DNA of 64,000 nt from assembly GCA_002786025.1 (NCBI GenBank), contig NHNW01000002.1, forward strand, positions 1,178,001-1,242,000, given 5' to 3'. The position numbers and the translations under genes are program-made. The DNA is from Zasmidium citrigriseum. Taxonomy: Eukaryota; Ascomycota; Dothideomycetes; Mycosphaerellales; Mycosphaerellaceae. The stretch's first letter is position 1, and each line of letters begins with the position of its first letter. Below are positions 1 through 10,376 of this stretch, piece after piece. The notes under the pieces are model-generated. The model saw nothing but the letters and a program-made list of their open reading frames with translations. It did no database searches and was not told where the DNA came from.

Positions 1-1254
1 AACATGAATGTCGTTTGCACGATGACGCAGACGTAAGGGACGCCCCAGGGTGTCGTGCGGAGGAGGATTTGCGGGGCTTGTTTTTTCAGGGCCAGAGCGT
101 AGAGGACACGGGTTCCGGAGAGCAGGGCCTGGTTTGAGGAGGACCAGGCGGAGGTTATGACTATGGCGTTGACGATTGAGGGGATCGCTTTGATTCCTGC
201 TTCGGAGGCGGCGATTACGAAGGGGGATTGGGCTGCTGTGCCGGATTGGTCGTCCAGACGGGGGTCTTGGCTTGAGACGAGCATGCCGACGACGAGGACG
301 GAGAGGATGTAGAAGATTGCGACGCGGAAGAAAACGCGCTTGCAGGCTTTGGGGATTACTTGGCGGGGGTTGCGGGTTTCTGCTGCGGCCATGGCGACGG
401 ATTCGGTCCCGGCGAAGGAGAAGACTGCTGAGCTCATGCAGGCCCAGTAGCCTAGGAATTGGCCCCAGGAGCCAGATCCGATGTATTCCACGAATGGGCC
501 GGGTGCTTTCCAGTAGTGGAAGCCCAGGCGAGGGACTCCAGGAATTCCCCCAAGGTTGATGACCAGTCCCAGAATAATCAAAAAGATTATAAAAAGGATC
601 TTGAGCAGAGCAAACCAAAACTCCACCTCCCCATAAACCCTCACAAATGCAATTCCCACGACAAAAGTCATAGCAATGACCAACAAAATCCAGACACTCG
701 AATTGACATCCGTCCAGTACTGGAACAGCACACAGATGGCGGAGATCTCGGCCGGGATGCTGAGCCAGTTGCCGTAGACGATGTTCCAGCCGATGGCGAA
801 ACCCATGGCGGGATCGACCAAGAATTCGGCATGCCGGACGAAGGACCCGGTTACGGGGAGGAAGGCGGTGACTTCGCCGAGGGCGAATTGCACGGCGCAG
901 ACGATGAGGCCGACGGTTGCGTAGCCTAGGAGAGCGCCCAAGGGGCCGGCGGTTTGGATTGAGGAGCCGAGGCCGAGGAAGAGGCCTGATATTGTCAGAC
1001 AGAGGTGAGAGTGATTATGGTGTGGACATACCTGTTCCGATTGCTCCAGCGATGGCAATGAGAGAGATGTGTCTTTGCTGGAGGCCGCGATTTAGGTCGC
1101 GATCTTCATTCTCGGTGACGAAGTCGCCTTCGTGGTCATTCGATCGAGAAGGTCCAGCAACGCCGTTGAAAGTGTTGTAGTCCTGTGTGACTTCGACGAC
1201 CGGGCCATCGTGCTTCGATTTGCCGACGGTGGCAAGGCCGTCTTGTTCGGCCAT
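1..1254 (-). CDS. Amino-acid permease, AAT/APC family (5' part, runs off window)
   Basis: Proton-coupled amino-acid uptake across the plasma membrane. Exons are 1254-1032 and 985-1; the 46 bp intron (986-1031, GTATGT..CAG) restores the family signature in TM1, giving GAIGTGLFLGLG. The roughly 400 visible residues start with a hydrophilic cytosolic tail of about 60 residues, then QQRHISLIAIAGAIGTG (TM1), LGEVTAFLPVTGSF and FAGTESVAMAAAETRNPRQ, which are hallmarks of fungal general amino-acid permeases. About 150 C-terminal residues lie beyond base 1. The start is the first ATG, followed by an acidic leader typical of these transporters. Substrate specificity cannot be read from this fragment. 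Confidence 0.93.
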
Positions 1255-1761
1255 GTCTATTCGATGTCTTCAGTTGTCACCGAGATTTCATGTTACGCCT
1301 GGTAGGAGGAACGAAAGACAAGCTTCGTGAAAGCTTGAGAGGGATAAGACAGCCATGGTGGTATTAGGTGATGTCGAACAAATGGCGTGCTGTTATCTTG
1401 CCGAAGAGGATTCTGTTAGTTCCCGTCGAGCGGGTGCACCTGCCCTTTTCGCTACTGCCGCAAATGGCAGGCCATCTACAATTATGTGCTGAGTAGGTCC
1501 TCAGAAACGCTTTAGTCTCGAGAGCATTGAGCAGAAAATACGTATGAGATTAAGTAGAAGGAAGTGGAGGAGAATTGCGGTGTCGCAGCATGGTCACATA
1601 AGTTGGTGAATTCCTGGCTATCAAAGGGCTTGGACCTTTTCCCTCACTCAATTGTAATCCCCATGCGGACTCATGTCTGAGCCCACTCCGTTGACGCCAT
1701 GCTTCCTTTTCGTAGATGCAACACCCACACCATACCCCTTCCCGACGCTGCGATCATGCGC
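1255..1761. other. Intergenic: permease upstream region
   Basis: About 500 bp between the permease start and the RPS13 stop. It holds the permease promoter and the RPS13 3' flank. No coding signal or repeat was seen. Confidence 0.6.
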
Positions 1762-2489
1762 TTATGCGACGAGGGTGCTGGCAGTGGCGCTCTCGTATCT
1801 CCAGGTTGGTGGGAGGGCACCGACGGTCTTGTAGTAGCGGGAGAGACGGTGGATGCGGGACTCGATCAGAATGAGGCGGAACTTGCTGTCCTTGTCCTTG
1901 CGGTTGCGCTCGAGATGCTTGCGGACAGCGACGGCCTGAGGGAGCCATGTCAGTAAACAATGTCCAGGCCCCTCTTCTATACAAGTGTGTTTTTATGACG
2001 CACCTTCTTGATGAGCATGTAAAGGTCCTCTGGAATCTCTGGTGCGAGGCCTATAATCACTCTGTCAGTCTATGACCAAGCAGAGGCATAATATTGTGCA
2101 TGCGACAATCGCGCAGCAGTATATTCCATCTTTTGCAAGCCATTCATCGAGGCTTCTTTCAAACTGGGTGGACGAGAAGTGGTGGTGGCATACCGTTGCC
2201 CTTCAAGATACGGAGGATCTTGTTACCTGCGCGAAACTTTGTCAGATGGCCAGTCTCCTATGCTTTCTCATCCCACATTCCACATACCGGTGACAATCTT
2301 GACCTGGGCGACGCCATGGCTGTCACGGAGGTAGACACCAATCTGCGATGGGGTGGCGCCCTTCTTTGCGAGCTTGCAGATCTGGTCGACGACCTGCTCG
2401 GGGGTGGTCTTGAGCCACGAGGGGGCGGTGCGCGAGTAGGGGATGGCGCTCGAGGAGATACCCTTTCCGTTGCTGTGAAGGCGACCCAT
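1762..2489 (-). CDS. RPS13: 40S ribosomal protein S13 (uS15)
   Basis: Small-subunit ribosomal protein that binds 18S rRNA. Four exons (2489-2288, 2226-2194, 2050-2004, 1935-1762) give 151 residues, exactly the usual eukaryotic S13 length. It begins [18 protein letters not shown] and continues through the conserved [17 protein letters not shown], a 33 bp micro-exon encoding [11 protein letters not shown], and [17 protein letters not shown], ending [10 protein letters not shown]. The introns are 61, 143 and 68 bp. Being intron-rich near the 5' end is normal for fungal ribosomal protein genes. Longer ORFs that read upstream of this ATG lack homology and were not used. Confidence 0.97.
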
Positions 2490-3149
2490 TTTGGCGGTGG
2501 TGGAGGGCGATGGAGTACCTGGTGTCGGTCGTGTCGTGCGGCGCGGCGAGATGAAGCTCGACCCAGAGGACTTTGAGTGCGAATTCGTCGCCAAGAGTGC
2601 GCGCGGCCGGATTGGCGGATCAAGCGAGGTGGTCTGAGCGTGGCACGCTAGCGACGACTTCACCTCTTCGCTGCATCCTTTTCTCCTCCACCATCAACTT
2701 ACATCCATTCTGCACATTTGCTCAATTTCGTTGTCTACAATGTCATCGTCTTACAATCATGTGTCTTCCAATGGAACGTGCTCGGCACACTGGCCTCTGC
2801 CTTTCAGATGCCTCCGTGTACTCGTTTGCTTCACAAGCAACATGTGCTTTGCACGCCTCATTTGATACTGATATATTGACACAAGACGGCAAGTGTGCTC
2901 ATGCTGCAACATGTGAAGCTCTCAATCCCATGTGCTTCACTTCTCAGCGGCCTATATAGGTTTCCTTTCTTTTCGTCCTCCAACCTCAACCTCTACACAC
3001 ACTTCCAACCACCACTCGCAGCCAAAACACTCTTTCAACACTGTCAAGGCTGACCAACACTCTCTCATACCAACACAATCCTTCAGACACACCACCAATA
3101 ACACACCCACACAAGACTTTAACCACCACACGCAAGCAAAGTGCTCGAC
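2490..3149. promoter_or_regulatory. Divergent promoter region, RPS13 / repeat-protein gene
   Basis: 660 bp between two divergent starts. A TATATA box (2953-2958) is followed by a long CA/CT-rich, G-poor leader (about 2980-3140) immediately before the ATG of the repeat protein. This is the usual look of a highly transcribed fungal 5' UTR. Nothing coding is supported. Confidence 0.55.
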
Positions 3150-4518
3150 ATGCGGCCCTTCTTTCTTTGCCTCGCGGCGCTCGCTGGATTCGCGGCGTCG
3201 CAGCCAAGCACGCACACACCGGTATACACGCTTCTCCCTACAACCGCTGCAGCTGCGGTCGTCACGGTTCCAAGCTCTTTCTCGACTGTTCCGACTCCAA
3301 CCATATCAGCACCTGCCATTCTCCCGCGTGTCAACGACCCATGCTCTTTGGAATAGTCAGTAGCTTATACACAGACTTGAATAAAAAAGCCCGCTGACAT
3401 CCATTCCAGTTTTGCGAACACGGTCACCGAAACTCAATACATCAACGGCGCTCTCACGACGCTTACGGAGTCGGCGGCAGGTGCGTACTGTCGTTGCGGA
3501 CCTACTCTCGCACAAGTCAGTGGAACCCTTATCGGCAACAACCTCTACTCTGTGTGCAAGGTAGTACCACCACAGACTGTTGGCACAGTGGAGCAAGTCA
3601 ACAATCGAGCCCGTCAAGAAATTACCCAAGAGCCGGCCACCACCCAAGAAGTGGAAACCATCACAACTAAACACGCCACAGAGACACGCCGCGAGCTGTG
3701 CGATGTCTTCACGTGAGTAGATCTGATCTACTCCAGATGTCAAACGAGTCAGCTGACGACTTTTGCAGTACCCCCACCACCAGTCAGACTCTCATTACTG
3801 ATGCCACTACAACATCTACGAGCATCACGACAATGAATGAGTATTGTTCTTGTGGTACGGATGGAATCCAGAGCATATGGAGGGAAACGGTTGGAAGCGT
3901 CGTAAACACCTGGTGTAACGTCCGTCCGCCTATAATCGCCGCCTACGAGACCCTTTCCGGCGTCGCCGCCAGATCCGAGTCTACTACAGCACCAACTATT
4001 GCAACGACGACCGATACGACCACCATGGAGACCACTATTACCGCTAAACCTGCCCCCACGAGCCCTTTCACGGAAACCATCTGCAGTCTTGTCAGGTGAG
4101 TAAATGGAAGTCCAATCCAAAGGTCAAGCAGCCAGCTAATGAGCTTTGCAGTACCGCGGCTACTCTCACTGAGAATCATATTGTCGCTCTCAATTCGACA
4201 TCAACGAGGACCATGACACTGACTCAGCCGTACTGCGCTTGCGGTGCGGATGTAGTGGGTTTGAGGGTGGAGACGACTGGCAGCACCGCCTACACCTGGT
4301 GTGATGCTTCCTCGACTCAGCTCATTGGTAGCTCTGTCCTCCCGACCACAGCTACTACCACCTCATCCCTCACGGAATCTTCTGAATCGGCTTCTGCAAG
4401 TGAGACTGGCTCGTCGGCCTCAACTTCGCCCTCTACGGGTGCTGCAAAGAAGATGGGTGCTGGAATCGTCGAGGCACTCGCCGTGGGCGGCCTCGGTGCT
4501 GTGCTGGCTTTCTTCTAA
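3150..4518 (+). CDS. Secreted GPI-anchor-type protein with three exon-encoded cysteine modules
   Basis: Exons 3150-3355, 3410-3712, 3769-4095 and 4152-4518 give 400 residues. A signal peptide (about 1-19, MRPFFLCLAALAGFAASQ) precedes Ser/Thr-rich spacers and three copies of a module. Each module has a Cys just before the exon junction, then YCxCG (near residues 94, 193 and 304), and then a Cys about 20 residues later (SVCK, NTWC, YTWC). The C-terminus is Ser/Thr-rich and ends in a hydrophobic tail (GGLGAVLAFF) after small residues, as in GPI-anchor signals. All three introns (54-56 bp) are phase 2, so the internal exons are interchangeable units. The family is not recognised. A cell-wall or surface role is inferred from the signal, Ser/Thr richness and tail. 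Confidence 0.85.
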
Positions 4519-5101
4519 ACCCGTCATTCATGGCCGAATGAACGAACTGGGAACGTGCATACAATACCCATGAAACGACCTGAAAGCCGACGACGACAGC
4601 AGACATCTCTTTACCACTATTTACGACCCTTTCACGACAGTCTAATGGATTTAATGGATTGATGGCGATGGCACAGGGCTAACCCGGGATAGAAGCATTT
4701 GCTTGATCATTGTATTACGAATGCCAATACCCTCTTTCCTTCATTGTCAGCCTTTCCCGCTCGATTCTAGTATCTCTAAAGGGCAACACGTGATAGGCTT
4801 GCGGTGGAGCATGCCGAAGCGCAAACTCTATTCCAACACCTCCGCACCTTCTTCGGTTATAGCTCCGCCCTCACCCGCCTCCGACCACTCCCTGACAAGG
4901 CATTATTAACAATCGCTGAAGGCTGACATGCGCAGTGATGTCTGTCAATCACCATCGACCACACCGTTGAGAGCCTCCCCTTCGTTGGCGTATCAGGGTC
5001 GCAAGCCAGTCTCCACGAAAAGTCAAACTTCATGCAGTCGACACTAGATACGAGATCGAAGACAAGCAGCAAATGAAGCTTTTCAAAAGCAGGTCCTCGG
5101 G
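4519..5101. other. Intergenic region
   Basis: 583 bp holding the 3' flank of the repeat protein and the promoter of the oxidoreductase. No supported coding sequence. Confidence 0.5.
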
Positions 5102-6235
5102 ATGTCTGCTCCGAAAAAGACATGTCGCTGGGCGGCCCTCTCTTTGAGTAGCATCGCGACTGTCTTCCTTCCGGATCTGCTTCGCCAGGAGGATACAGAG
5201 TTCCTCCATGAACTATGGTGTGTCAGCACGACTGGTACTGACGAACGTGCAAGGAAGCTCTTGGAAGGCCTGAAGATTCCTCGCCACGATATTGTCAAGA
5301 TATACAGCTCGTGGGAGGAGATGCTCAAGGAAGCCGAATTCGACATCGTCTACATCTCCACCCCGTCGGCACTGCATTATGAGCATACGGTAGCTGCCCT
5401 GGAGGCTAAGCGCAATGTCCTGGTGGAGAAGCCTGCTGCTCTGAACAAGAAGCAGTATGAACGATGCATTGAGTTGGCCAAGCAGAATGGTGTCGTGCTG
5501 ATGGAAGGCCTCTGGACGAGGTATCTACCAGCAACCAAGTATTTTCTCGAGGAGCTTCTTCCACAACTTGGAACTATCCGGAGAGTGTATTCGGAGTGGT
5601 CGTTCCCAATCGTTTCCAACGAAATGCCGGAATCGTCTCGCTTCCTCGACAAGTCGATGGGCGCAGGGAGTCTGATCGACATGGGGTGCTATGCTCTCAC
5701 CTGGGTAGATCTGGCTTTGAACGGATTAGAAGTCAATCCAGACACCAAAGTGGCTTACTCGCACTACCTACCCGTCCCAGATCGACCTGGCGATATAGAC
5801 GACATCACGACAACGGTCCTTACGAATAAGCATGCAACCGCTGTGGTCACGACGAGCATGACACTCCCTGGGTCAAGCAAATGCGCTTTCTACATGCGCT
5901 TTGGAGCGAACAAATCCGGGAAAGCAGTCCGAATAGAGGGCACGCGAGGATCAGTGGCTATTCCATTCCCTTCGATTCGGCCGGAGGAGCTTTTTGTGCA
6001 ATGGTATGGCAACGACGTCGTTAACGATGATGGGACCGAACGAGATGAGGTAATCAAGATGGAGGTCAAAGGTTGGGGTCTTTGGTACCAAGGCGATGTG
6101 ATTGCGCGAGCGGTCAAAGAAGGACAGACAGGTGTTGTCATCGGCGAACAGGAATCTTTGCGAGTTTTCGAATGGATGGATCAAGCAAGGAGTTTGGCTG
6201 GAGTCAAATATGACGAGCAGATTGAGCGTGTTTGA
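5102..6235 (+). CDS. Gfo/Idh/MocA-family oxidoreductase (dihydrodiol/D-xylose dehydrogenase-like)
   Basis: Single-exon gene, 377 residues, the normal length for fungal dimeric dihydrodiol dehydrogenase/NADP D-xylose dehydrogenase homologues. The family core is clear: VYISTPSALHYEHTVAALEA, the EKP motif with catalytic Lys (VLVEKPAALN), LMEGLWTRYLPA and GAGSLIDMGCYAL. The N-terminus is odd. Family members normally have a glycine-rich dinucleotide-binding turn after the RW pair; here it reads RWAALSLSSIATVF, with every expected glycine replaced. Either cofactor binding is altered, the gene is decaying, or the start is mis-modelled. The precise substrate is unknown. Confidence 0.88.
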   Translation: MSAPKKTCRWAALSLSSIATVFLPDLLRQEDTEFLHELWCVSTTGTDERARKLLEGLKIPRHDIVKIYSSWEEMLKEAEFDIVYISTPSALHYEHTVAALEAKRNVLVEKPAALNKKQYERCIELAKQNGVVLMEGLWTRYLPATKYFLEELLPQLGTIRRVYSEWSFPIVSNEMPESSRFLDKSMGAGSLIDMGCYALTWVDLALNGLEVNPDTKVAYSHYLPVPDRPGDIDDITTTVLTNKHATAVVTTSMTLPGSSKCAFYMRFGANKSGKAVRIEGTRGSVAIPFPSIRPEELFVQWYGNDVVNDDGTERDEVIKMEVKGWGLWYQGDVIARAVKEGQTGVVIGEQESLRVFEWMDQARSLAGVKYDEQIERV

Positions 6236-6893
6236 TCAGCGACCAGAACCGACAGGATGTATGCCTCATGACGAGGCGGATGAAGAAGACGACATGCTCA
6301 TACATTACAAGGCATAGACCTGGTGGTCACGTTCAATTAGGGCCATTTACTGGCCTTCTAACCAGGAAGTAAGATCAGGCGCGACTATTGGTCTCGGATC
6401 TGGGCAACGAAAGATCCGAGACAGCAGCTGGCGAAGCATGAAAGCTTGGTTCGGGACCCCGACCAGAGTCTATGTGCCTCATTACTAAGCTCATGTTAGC
6501 TCTGCTGATCCAAGCGGTAGGGACATACCAGCTAGCCCCATGTTGCCAACACAGGGCGTGACAAAGATATGGCAGGCTCATGCCTTGTAACAACCCAAGA
6601 CCCTGTGCTACCTGCTGCCTTCACATTGGACGAACAGACTGGCACGACCTGGACGCCTGAGAGGCAATCGCATACTAGACCACTGGCCGCATTAATCATC
6701 AGTGATGCTTCAATCCTGGTTCGTCGCTCGGAACGGCTCTGATATGGACCAGAAAGATCAACGTTGTATCTCGGCCGCTGAAGGATGGCTATATAAATGA
6801 TCGATCTTCCACTGTCGAGTACTTTCGAAACAGTGCGAGAAACAGACCATCAATCGGCCACTCCAAATCCTCAACATCAAACATACAGCCACC
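6236..6893. other. Intergenic region upstream of SnoaL-like gene
   Basis: 658 bp without a supported gene. It ends in the TATA-containing promoter of the next gene. Confidence 0.5.
6790..6798 (+). promoter_or_regulatory. TATA box (TATATAAAT)
   Basis: A consensus TATATAAAT lies 96-104 bp before the ATG at 6894. The same nine-mer occurs about 100 bp before the subtilisin gene at 52627. Confidence 0.6.
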
Positions 6894-7427
6894 ATGAACA
6901 CCTCACACCTAACACCCCACGATTCAATCTGCGACGCCGTCGTCCGCATGGTCCAAGCCCTCGACGACAACGACTCCGCCCTCCTCGCCAGCGCCTTCAC
7001 CCAAGACGCAACCTACGACCTCCGCCCCTTCAACTTCCTCGGCCTCCCCTTCGGCATCCTCACCGGCCGCGACACAATCGTCTCCACAATCCTCAACGCC
7101 GTAGGTAAAATGGACACCACCCACACGCTCTCCAACTTCCGCACCCAAATTTCCCCCGACAAGAAATCCGCCCACTTGACCTGCTATACCTACGCCCAGC
7201 ATTTTCGGCCTGGTCAGGGTAAGCCTTATGTTTTCAGCAATGGGTTTTTGATGGGGAATCGGTATGAGGGGGATCTTGTGTGGGATGAGGAGGATGGGGT
7301 TTGGAGGTTTGGAGCGTTTGTGCTGTGGTGTGTGTGGAGTCAGGGTGATTTTGGGGTTTTTGATTTGGAGGGGTGGAAGGTTGTTGAGGAGGCTGTTCGG
7401 GGTGGGTTGGAGGGGAAGCAGGGGTGA
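6894..7427 (+). CDS. SnoaL/NTF2-like domain protein
   Basis: Intronless, 177 residues. The cone-shaped NTF2-like fold is suggested by the opening helix (CDAVVRMVQALDDNDSALLA) followed by SAFTQDATYDL, GRDTIVSTI and a mid-sequence strand HLTCYTYAQHF, matching SnoaL_4-type proteins. These are small cyclases, hydratases or ligand-binding proteins, so no reaction can be assigned. The following lipocalin-like gene lies in the same orientation 304 bp downstream, so the two could be co-regulated. The coding strand is strongly C-rich up to about 7200 and strongly G/T-rich after it. The start follows a TATA box and a CA-rich leader ending in CCACCATGAAC, a good initiation context. Confidence 0.82.
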   Translation: MNTSHLTPHDSICDAVVRMVQALDDNDSALLASAFTQDATYDLRPFNFLGLPFGILTGRDTIVSTILNAVGKMDTTHTLSNFRTQISPDKKSAHLTCYTYAQHFRPGQGKPYVFSNGFLMGNRYEGDLVWDEEDGVWRFGAFVLWCVWSQGDFGVFDLEGWKVVEEAVRGGLEGKQG

Positions 7428-7731
7428 GGTTGGTTTTGGGTTGCATGGGTTGACAGGGATGGGGGTGTTCTTGTTTGGACGACATGACGTTGTGTCGGAG
7501 TAGTTGTGTAGAGTGATATTGAGCTGGAGATAGCGGTAGCAACAATCGAGCCATTCAGAACACATACGTTCTGTCTAAATGTTGCACTGTTCTGAACACT
7601 CACATTGTTTGGGATGCCGTGCGGCCCGATTGCCCTGCATCTTTCCTTCCGTTTGACCGAGTGAGTTGACTTCGTAGCAAGGCAAGCTCGACCTTCACCT
7701 TTCAGTCATCTTAGCAGGAGCAGTTGTCACG
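7428..7731. other. Short intergenic region
   Basis: 304 bp between two same-strand small genes; nothing recognisable beyond the downstream promoter. Confidence 0.45.
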
Positions 7732-8291
7732 ATGGTATCAACACGAACGTTCGAGCTCTTCTTAGGAGCTTGGTCGCTGTTGAACATCACCAGGTCTAAG
7801 ATAAAACCCTACCACAATCGTGTCCAAATTCAACTGACCCTCCTCTCAGAACCCAACACGGCACCCCCATCCCCGACTCAACCTACGGCGACAAGCCCGC
7901 CGGCGTCATCATGTACACCCCCAGCGGCTTCATGAGCGCCGTCTTGACCGCCACATCTCCGGCTCTTCGTCCAATGGATCTTACACTCCCCGCGCAACCA
8001 AACCAGACCGATGCCGAATGGGCGCTGGTCGGCAAGCACTCTCTTTCGTATTCTGGACCTTTCCATTTCAACCTTTCCATCCCGCATAATGAGACTTCGG
8101 GGCAGGTTGTCCATGGGCCATTGATTGCTACCTCTTTACCGGGGTTTGTAGGGAGTTTGCAGCGGAGGGATTTCGAGTTTTTGGATGGGTTTAGGATCTT
8201 GAGGTTGGTTGGAGAGTTGGGCGAAGGCGTGGTGGATACGTTGTTTTGGGAGAGGTTGGAGAGGGAGTTTATGTTTGGTCATTGGGATTAG
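7732..8291 (+). CDS. Lipocalin-like domain protein
   Basis: Exons 7732-7793 and 7850-8291 (56 bp intron, GTCTAA..CAG) give 167 residues. After splicing, the N-terminus reads FLGAWSLLNITRTQHGTPI and YGDKPAGVIMYTPSGFMSAV. This matches the lipocalin-like (Lipocalin_5 type) beta-barrel proteins common in fungi and often found beside secondary-metabolism or catabolic enzymes. Length and motif order fit the family. Function is unknown, most likely binding or converting a small hydrophobic molecule. As in its neighbour, base composition flips from C-rich to G-rich along the gene. Without splicing, the upstream exon reaches a stop in another frame. Confidence 0.82.
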
Positions 8292-9703
8292 ATGGAGGAG
8301 GAGTAGCAGCATCACCGGCCTCCGGCATTTGACTGCGATCGAGGCACATGCACACGCAGACCGTCTCTTCGTCGACTTTGTCCCGGTATGATGGAGAGAT
8401 TTATCACAAGCCATCGGCCGTACTCAAGAGAATTATGAAGGGCGTCCAAAAGATGGATCATGGTTGCACCGTCCACCACCGGCACACGTGGAAGAGTATC
8501 CGCCGATGGTCACCCACGTGTTGCAGAGGCCCTCCCCCGAGAAAGCCCCTAGCTTCGAACCGGCCAGCGAGACCAACAAACTTTGAGCCGCATGGTCGCA
8601 GAGAAGTCTCAAAGAGGCAACCGCGAAAAGAAGACGGGAATAATTTACAGGCGGTCAGCCACTGCATCTGTCCCAACGAGTCCGTATCAGCCGTCTGACT
8701 GTCAGATAGGCTGAGGTAGCCGCTGGTTGACTCCATTGAGGCTCCCGCTTGACATGCGGCTCGCGAGTCTCGCAATCCCAACCATCACTGGCGCTGATTG
8801 TGGATGTCGCTGTGCGGTGTGCGGTCGGACATGTGAGAGCGAAGGGCCTCATCATCAGAAGCGTCATGGAAGCGTGGCAAGCAGTGTTCAGGCAAACACA
8901 CATCGATATCGCAACGATGAGAGACATCCGCCACGAGATGTCGTTCTCGCGAATGACCATCAGACTCGTGAAGTCACGACATGTGAACAATATCGATGCC
9001 TTCGGCATGCTGCGAAGGAGATCTCCCATTCCATCCCGAAAGGCGGCTACACCGGCAGTCAACCGGCTCATCTCGAATCTTCACGCAGAATCCTTTCAGC
9101 CTCAACGCCTCTCCCGTCATCAGCAGCGCCAGCGAAATCGGATGACTGATCTCTGTCTATTTCGACATTCGCCACAAGGCATCCTTCATTCTGACCAATC
9201 GAAATCCGGTGCCTGAAAGCAAAATTCCTTTTACCGAGGTCGACGGCTGCGAGTAAGGCTGTCGATCAAATGGCCCGAGGCGCTACGGATAACTCAATGC
9301 CAGAATCGACCAGTCGCAGGGCAGATTGGGACGGTACGCCACGTTGGGACCCGAACACGAAAATGTGTTGCCTTACAGGTACCTTTGTACTGTCCTATCC
9401 GACCGGAGGAAATTCGTTTGCCTGACGCCGACTCTCATGTCCCAACGATTACTGTGCGAACGACATGTCGGTGTTGGGCCGGGTATGATGTTGTATGCCG
9501 AGGAATGGCAAAGGTGAGAATGGTATATAGATCTCTCTTGGTTCCTCGTTGTCAATCGCATCATCAGCATCACCACAACAGTCTTCTCAAGCATCAAAGC
9601 AAAGACAATTCAAAAGCACTCCACTACAACGCTCATCACTCCACAACAACCAAGCCAAACCAACCAACAACAACCACCACCACCACCACCACCAACCACC
9701 AAA
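8292..9703. other. Gene-poor stretch (1.4 kb)
   Basis: Several overlapping ORFs of 100-155 codons occur on both strands, but none resembles a protein family or has convincing splice or start context. A TATA-like TATATA lies at 9524-9529, followed by a CA/CT-rich leader and a run of CAC triplets (about 9673-9695) that leads to the ATG at 9704. Confidence 0.5.
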
Positions 9704-9979
9704 ATGCTTCCAATGATCACCAACGCCTCCACCGTCGAGGAGCTCCCCTTCGCCAAGTCGAGCGAGAAGCTTCGCGCTTTCCTCTCCGGCACCAAGACGC
9801 CAAAGAGCGGTGCCAACACCCCAGTCAGCGGCGCGCAAACACCAGCAGGCGCATCTACTCCCGCCACCCCACGAGCACGATCTCCAGTGCGCAAGCTCGA
9901 CGTCAACAAGTCCGCCAATGCCAGCCGTTCCACTTCAAGAATGAGCAAGGCCATGGAGAAGGGTTACTACGCTTTCTAG
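9704..9979 (+). CDS. Small Ser/Thr-Pro-rich hypothetical protein
   Basis: Intronless, 91 residues; family not recognised. The start sits in a strong context (CCAAAATG) after a CA-rich leader, with a TATA-like box about 180 bp upstream. The middle is a low-complexity series of TP/SP sites (KTPKSGANTP, GAQTPAGASTPATP, ARSPVRK). It is followed by a basic Ser-rich segment and a conserved-looking end, MSKAMEKGYYAF. The TP/SP density suggests a proline-directed kinase target (inference). No membrane segment or signal peptide. A second in-frame Met at codon 4 is an alternative start. Confidence 0.65.
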   Translation: MLPMITNASTVEELPFAKSSEKLRAFLSGTKTPKSGANTPVSGAQTPAGASTPATPRARSPVRKLDVNKSANASRSTSRMSKAMEKGYYAF

Positions 9980-10376
9980 AAGCCTAGTCAATGGATTTTC
10001 TTGCGTGTATGGAAAGCGGGATGGAGTTTTGGGCATGGCATTTTCGATACCCAGTGCATTTTACGATGGAGTTCGATATGGAGGGATGATGAATGGAGGA
10101 AAGTTTCTTTTGTTAGAGGGTGGAAAAGATTCAAAAGAAGGATTGGAGACCAGTAGTCTACCACAATGAACTCGACTTCTCAGTTACCACTGCTGCATCC
10201 CATTTTTCCTTCATGATCATGTTGATTCTTAACACTTTAGCCGTCATGCTCTCCATCTCGAGATGTGCCTTGCAGGTGATGGGAGGGAAGTCTCGACCTT
10301 GCGCACGCTGTCGCTACTGCCGGTGTGAGTGGCAAGTTACCTCCCAGCTGTCGCAGGTAGGCCAGCAGGTGGGCCA
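9980..10376. other. Intergenic (convergent 3' flanks)
   Basis: 397 bp between convergent gene ends; no repeat or coding signal. Confidence 0.45.

Noticed and set aside
459..929. 156-codon plus-strand ORF
   Set aside because: Antisense to the amino-acid permease, whose minus-strand translation has clear family motifs.
6924..7565. 213-codon minus-strand ORF
   Set aside because: Shadow of the SnoaL-like gene; composition is low-complexity Gly/Val and Pro/Thr rather than protein-like.
8749..9216. 155-codon plus-strand ORF as a possible gene
   Set aside because: No recognisable domain, poor start context and several competing overlapping ORFs on both strands.
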